From NCBI GenBank assembly GCA_961205875.1, contig OY540817.1, positions 17,767,001 through 17,831,000 of the forward strand: a DNA stretch of 64,000 nt, in the 5' to 3' direction. The notes under the pieces were generated by a model. That model was not told the origin of the DNA, did no database searches, and was given only the letters and a program-made list of their open reading frames with translations. The stretch is from Sialis fuliginosa (lineage: Eukaryota > Arthropoda > Insecta > Megaloptera > Sialidae). This document shows, piece by piece, positions 59,606 through 64,000 of this stretch (positions within the stretch are counted from its first letter, which is position 1; every line of letters starts with the position of its first letter). The translations under genes were made by a program, and so were the position numbers.

Positions 59606-60251
59606 GCAAATTGTGTTTCGAAGAAATGAAAGAATTCTTCACTTTCCAGTTGATACTGTTTTAATTGTAGTTTAACCTTTCAACGTACGATTAACTTTAT
59701 AAATATCAACACTCGTTTAAATTTTAAAACAAGAACGTTGAAATTACTATTATTTAATAATAACTAACAATAAGACTGCCTACTTAGCTTAATTTACTTC
59801 CGACTTTCGATAGTTTTGGTAGATTGTTTTCTTTCATAATAATCACAGTAATTATATTTATATTTGTAAATATTTATATCACATGCACTATAATTATTAT
59901 AAATCACAAATTGCTGAATAACTTAATGTCATGTAGAATGTAATTTACTGAAATAAGTGAAATTTTTCAATGGATATCTCTAAATGAATTATATAATAGA
60001 ACTTATATTTATTTATTATAAATAAACTATTTATATTTTTCTTGAAATATTATAATATTTTTATATTACATTAATTATAATTTTTAAAATTACTTTGATT
60101 TTTTTATTATACAGTAGGATGGGTCGAAAATAGAAAATTATCGCGGATCGAATCGTAATAGTGGCCAAAAGTTGCTATCATTAATACAAAATGACCAAAA
60201 AAGTGATTTTTTTGAAAATGCAAATTTTTTTAATGACGATTTTTAATGTGC

Positions 60252-60502
60252 GATACCAAAAAATTGACCTATTTAGCTTTATAGTATTGGTCGGGCATAG
60301 TCGAAATCCAAATTTTTGCTTACCAATTTTTTTTATTTGAGTTTGAATTTGGGTTAAGTTGAATTTTTCCAAGTTGGTTAAACCAAAAATTCAAGCTCAA
60401 ACAAAAAAAAAACTGGTAAGCAGAAAATTCTAAAAAGTTGGATTTCGACTATGCTCGACCAATACTACAATGCTATATACCTAGGTCGATTTTTGGCTCT
60501 GC
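60252..60502. mobile_element. Foldback element in the ZIP leader intron
   Basis: The left arm ACCAAAAAATTGACCTATTT ... TAGTATTGGTCGGGCATAGT pairs with the right arm ACTATGCTCGACCAATACTA ... AGGTCGATTTTTGGCT. The stem is about 110 bp with a short loop near 60370. Confidence 0.8.
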
Positions 60503-60930
60503 ACTTATTTTCGTGTAGCTGTGTAATAAAATATTTCAGATTTAAATGGTTAACTATTTCGATAGTGTGGCTTATAAAATGTTTTAATCTATTTAAAAGT
60601 GTTTATGATTTATATTTATGTAGATTAAGCTATGTCGTCAAACAATTTTTTTTTATCCACCCGCAATAAGAAATACATGACATTTATTTTACACAATTGG
60701 AAATAAATTGCAAATATAATATAGGCAATATAACTAATCGTTTGCTATGCAATTAAGATAATATTTTATTACGTGTTATTTATCAAAAAGAGACCAATTA
60801 AAGGCGACAGCTATTTATGTATATAATTCCAAAAATATCCATTACTTTTTAAATACTAATTACACATGTCAATTAAACTTTATCTAAATAAATACATATT
60901 CACACACCTAACCATTTCATTGTTTCTTTC

Positions 60931-61130
60931 AGATCCGATAAGAGTCATTCTTAAACTCAACAAGAACAAGATCTGACTAATAGAAACTACTTTCTACAGT
61001 TTAGTGCATACAAGAAACTAAAACACGTTCTATAAAAATACAATGTGTGTTTTATGTGATACCTACTTATAATTTACAATACGTGCTCGCGAAATAACTG
61101 TAAATACTCGTGTCAAATACCAAATCAAAA
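60931..61130 (+). other. 5' UTR part of the ZIP coding exon
   Basis: A clean acceptor (CATTGTTTCTTTCAG) ends at 60930. The 200 bases after it have no ATG in frame before 61131, and the start context is AAAAATGG. This fits a 5' UTR exon joined to the promoter at 56.5 kb. Confidence 0.6.
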
Positions 61131-62172
61131 ATGGGGACGATATCAGAAGAACACCACCATCTTCACCACGATCATGTTGAACATGCAAGTGCATCAGAAT
61201 CTTCATCTACATTTAATGCAGTGGTTGTAGCGAAACTCACAGCAATGCTGGTCCTTTTCACTGCTTCCCTGATTGCTGGTTTGATCCCAACTCGACTCTC
61301 TAGATGGTTCAAGTGGACTCCGGGCGATGCAAGAGCAGATATCAGAGTATCAATACTTCTAGCTATCGGTGGAGGTGTCCTACTTTGTACCACATTCATG
61401 CATTTGCTTCCAGAAGTATCTGAAGCGATAGCGGAATTGCAAGAACATGGAACTCTTCCAAATTATAGGTTCCATCTACCAGAACTCCTAATGTGTGTTG
61501 GATTCTTCGTAATATTTCTCGTGGAAGAGCTAGTGCATGTATATTTGCACAGTCGTGAGAAAAAGCAAACTTCTAAAATCGATGTGGCGTTTCGTAGAAG
61601 TCTTTCAGTACGTAGAAGCGGTTGTGGACTTCCTCAGCAACCTCCTTCTACGACGCAATCAACTTGCGAATTGGTAAAAGCAGAAACAGGACATTCAGGA
61701 CATAGTCATGCAGTTGCCGATCCTGTAGTTGCTGGAATTCGCGGTCTGCTTGTGGTCCTTGCCCTCTCAGTGCACGAACTGTTCGAAGGTCTTGCAGTGG
61801 GGTTAGAATCCTCGGCAGCTAATGTTTGGTACATGTTCGGCGCGGTTGCAGCGCACAAACTCGTTATAGCGTTTTGTGTTGGTGTGGAGCTCGCTGTATC
61901 GGAAATCCGACCGTCGCTAGCTTTGCTGTACGTGTTTTTCTTCGCGGTAGTCAGTCCGTTGGGTATAGGTGTCGGCGTGGCTCTGAGTGCGGGAGGTGAG
62001 GAAGGTGCAATGGCTAGTGGGGTTGCCTCGGTGGTGCTGCAGGGACTCGCGACAGGTACGCTGCTATACGTGGTGTTCTTTGAAGTACTCCAGACGGAGG
62101 GCAGGCATGGTTTGGCGAGTTACGTGGCGATGTTGGCTGGGTTCTTTGTTATGTTCGGACTCACGTTTTTGA
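61131..62172 (+). CDS. ZIP1: ZIP-family zinc transporter (SLC39A1/2/3-like), 3' end probably outside
   Basis: ZIP proteins carry Zn2+ and other divalent metals into the cytosol. One long exon encodes at least 347 aa from ATG 61131. The N-terminus is His-rich (HHHLHHDH, residues 8-15). Helices: ~31-55, ~72-95, ~117-140, then a variable His-bearing loop (GHSGHSH) and five more from ~205. The metal-site motifs are HELFEGLAVG (His215, helix 4) and HKLVIAF (His242, helix 5); the first is the subfamily II form shared by ZIP1-3. At 62172 a strong donor (TTGAGTAAGT) splits a Ser codon; read-through instead adds 18 residues, mostly Tyr and Asn-like, to a stop at 62228, encoded by a TTA microsatellite, which looks unnatural. 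A short last exon beyond the window is expected. The likely promoter is at 56.5 kb. Confidence 0.9.
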
Positions 62173-62177
62173 GTAAG

Positions 62178-62205
62178 TTTTATTATTATTATTATTATTA
62201 TGAAT
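62178..62205 (+). repeat. ATT/TTA microsatellite after the ZIP donor
   Basis: Seven to eight TTA triplets start six bases after the predicted splice donor. Confidence 0.85.
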
Positions 62206-62228
62206 ATGATAAACTCAATTTTATTTAA

Positions 62229-63450
62229 TATTGGTACGATAGTTTCTAGAGCTTACGATTATTATTAATATACCTAATTATATACGGCCTTTGCAAGTCT
62301 GGCACCCTGGGTGAGATTTATTTCGCCCCCCCCCTCCCCAACGCTGAGACAATTAGTTCATCAAGTCGACTATTAAAAATTAATTTCTTTACTCTAATAA
62401 TTAAAAAAAAATAATGATACAATTTTTTTAACCAAAAACAGTAAGAACAAATGGGTCTTAAATAATACTTTTAAATATTATTTATATATTTTTGCAAAGA
62501 TGAAAAAATGAATTTTTAGTAAATTATCAAATAGGATAGTTTTATAAAATTAAAATTAGGGGAAATGAAATATGTTGACATTAATATGTATTTTGATAAA
62601 AGAAGAAGACCCGTATCTTAATAATAAATAAAAAATAACGGATATATTTTTGATAATATATTTGACTGCAATGTCTTGAGAAGCATATGTATAATAATAT
62701 ACATACATATGTTTTGAGCAAATTATAAATACATATAGGAAAATCGAAAAGGAAATAAATTTTAAAAAATAGTTAAATTATCATAAACAATTATAAATTA
62801 CCACTTTATTAAAGTTTTAATAATGATTTTACAGTTGTTATTTATATGATAAACATCAAACTATTTATAATAATTACATAACATTCTGCATGTTTGTTTT
62901 TTTATATAAAATACCTACCTGATAGTATTTCGTAGTAATATAAATATTATACAATGCATAATTAAACAATAAAAGAAAAATATCTTACATTATAAATATA
63001 ATATATCAACCAATATAAAAAATATAATCTAATCATTGTGCAAGAAATGGACAGGGAAATCGTTGATATTGTTTTATTGATTATTGTAAATGAGATAATT
63101 TACTATTTTTGTTTAATTTTGATTGTATATATGTACGATTATAATTAATTTTATGCAATCTTTTCTTATTAAATAGATTAATAATAGCTAGGAGAGCACT
63201 TATACATAGAATAATTATTGATAAGCTACCAAAATGAAATTTGATATTTATATGATAATCAAAAAATGATGTAATTTTTATATGGATTTTGTCCTTTAGA
63301 CTCTATTGAGTCCTTTTAGATAGCTTACAGATTTTTAATACTAGATATTAATCGGCTAATTATTTTTTGTTGTATTATCTTTCTGCCAAAAACTAAAGTA
63401 AAAATCACGTGTTTTAGATAACTACTAATTTTTTATTAGTTTTAAATAAA
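62229..63450 (+). other. AT-rich DNA, probable ZIP intron
   Basis: GTCTGGCACCCTGGGTGAG followed by a C-run (about 62290-62335) is a hAT-like MITE end. No continuing ZIP exon was found. Nothing else is recognised. Confidence 0.4.
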
Positions 63451-63454
63451 AACA

Positions 63455-63720
63455 CACAACGTACCAACCTAAAATGCCCATCACACACAGCGCATTTTAC
63501 ATAGTCATCTAAAATGCACAACGCACACAACATACTTAACATACCCACCCAAAATGCTCACCAGACATAATACTCTCTACATACCTAACCAAGATGGTTA
63601 CCCACACATAACACAAGCAACATGCCCACCCAAAATGCTCACCAGACATAATACTCTCTACATAGCCATCCAAAATTGTTACCCACACATATCACACGCA
63701 ACATGCTCACCCAACATGTT
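63455..63720 (+). repeat. 81-bp minisatellite, CA-rich
   Basis: CCCACCCAAAATGCTCACCA begins units at 63544 and 63625 (81 bases apart), with weaker half-units on both sides based on CCAAAATG and ACCCACACAT. Any open frame within it simply repeats the unit. Confidence 0.88.
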
Positions 63721-64000
63721 AATTTTAACAATATTATATTAATTTAAATTAAAGATGCGTTTGTTTATAATGTTTGTTAGTGAAATAGTTAATTAAATAA
63801 CTAATTACGTATTCAATGCGTGTAGTGTTTTTGTCTCTAAACAATAAATCAGATATTTAAATAAATTTGGACTTGAAACAATGCAATTGTAAAAACATCA
63901 AGGTCGAAGATTCATTTTAACTATTAAACGAGATAATTATAAGTGTGTATTATTTTTATAATCTTATATACAGCTCTTATATGTATAAAGCCGATTTTTT

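Noticed and set aside
63554-63742. 62-codon frame with repeated MLTRHNTLYI
   Set aside because: It simply translates the 81-bp minisatellite.

Overview
The window is AT-rich nuclear DNA from an arthropod, most likely an insect. It has short introns with GT-AG sites, an arthropod-type TATA/initiator promoter, a short run of the insect telomere motif TTAGG, and very many small hAT-like, mariner-like and foldback elements. The order cannot be fixed from the sequence alone. All gene calls come from reading exons, splice sites and protein motifs by eye; no database search was possible.

Layout. (1) Positions 1-5604 are one copy (A) of a segmental duplication. It carries only coding exons 1-4 of an ABCB (P-glycoprotein/MDR) gene. 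(2) Positions 5814-22297 (+) hold an ABCA full transporter in 27 visible exons. It has both nucleotide-binding domains but no first membrane helix, so its 5' end is missing from the window. (3) Positions 25753-30303 are the second duplication copy (B). It runs directly into the complete 18-exon ABCB gene (28451-39123, +; 1,321 aa). (4) Convergent to it lies KIF4, a chromokinesin (40134-45071, -; 9 coding exons, 1,065 aa). (5) At 46932-47389 there is an inverted, internally deleted fragment of the KIF4 motor exon, followed by a basic, proline-rich open frame (47470-47937, -). (6) From 48 to 56 kb the DNA is gene-poor and rich in repeats, including an 82-bp minisatellite with internal dyads. (7) A GC-rich TATA promoter at about 56.45-56.65 kb probably drives the ZIP zinc transporter gene, whose coding exon starts at 61131. 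(8) The right end holds AT-rich DNA and an 81-bp minisatellite.

The three transporters move different substrates: lipids or sterols for ABCA, amphipathic xenobiotics for ABCB, Zn2+ or other divalent metal for ZIP. KIF4 works in chromosome condensation and the spindle midzone. The genes are neighbours rather than a pathway.

The most interesting structure is the ABC locus. A roughly 5-kb direct duplication sandwiches a 5'-incomplete ABCA gene. The four ABCB exons in copy A differ from copy B by about eight bases, seven of them synonymous, which is not what a drifting dead fragment should look like. Copy A also carries two insertions that copy B lacks, one with an 8-bp target duplication and a visible empty site in B, so the order of events can be read directly.
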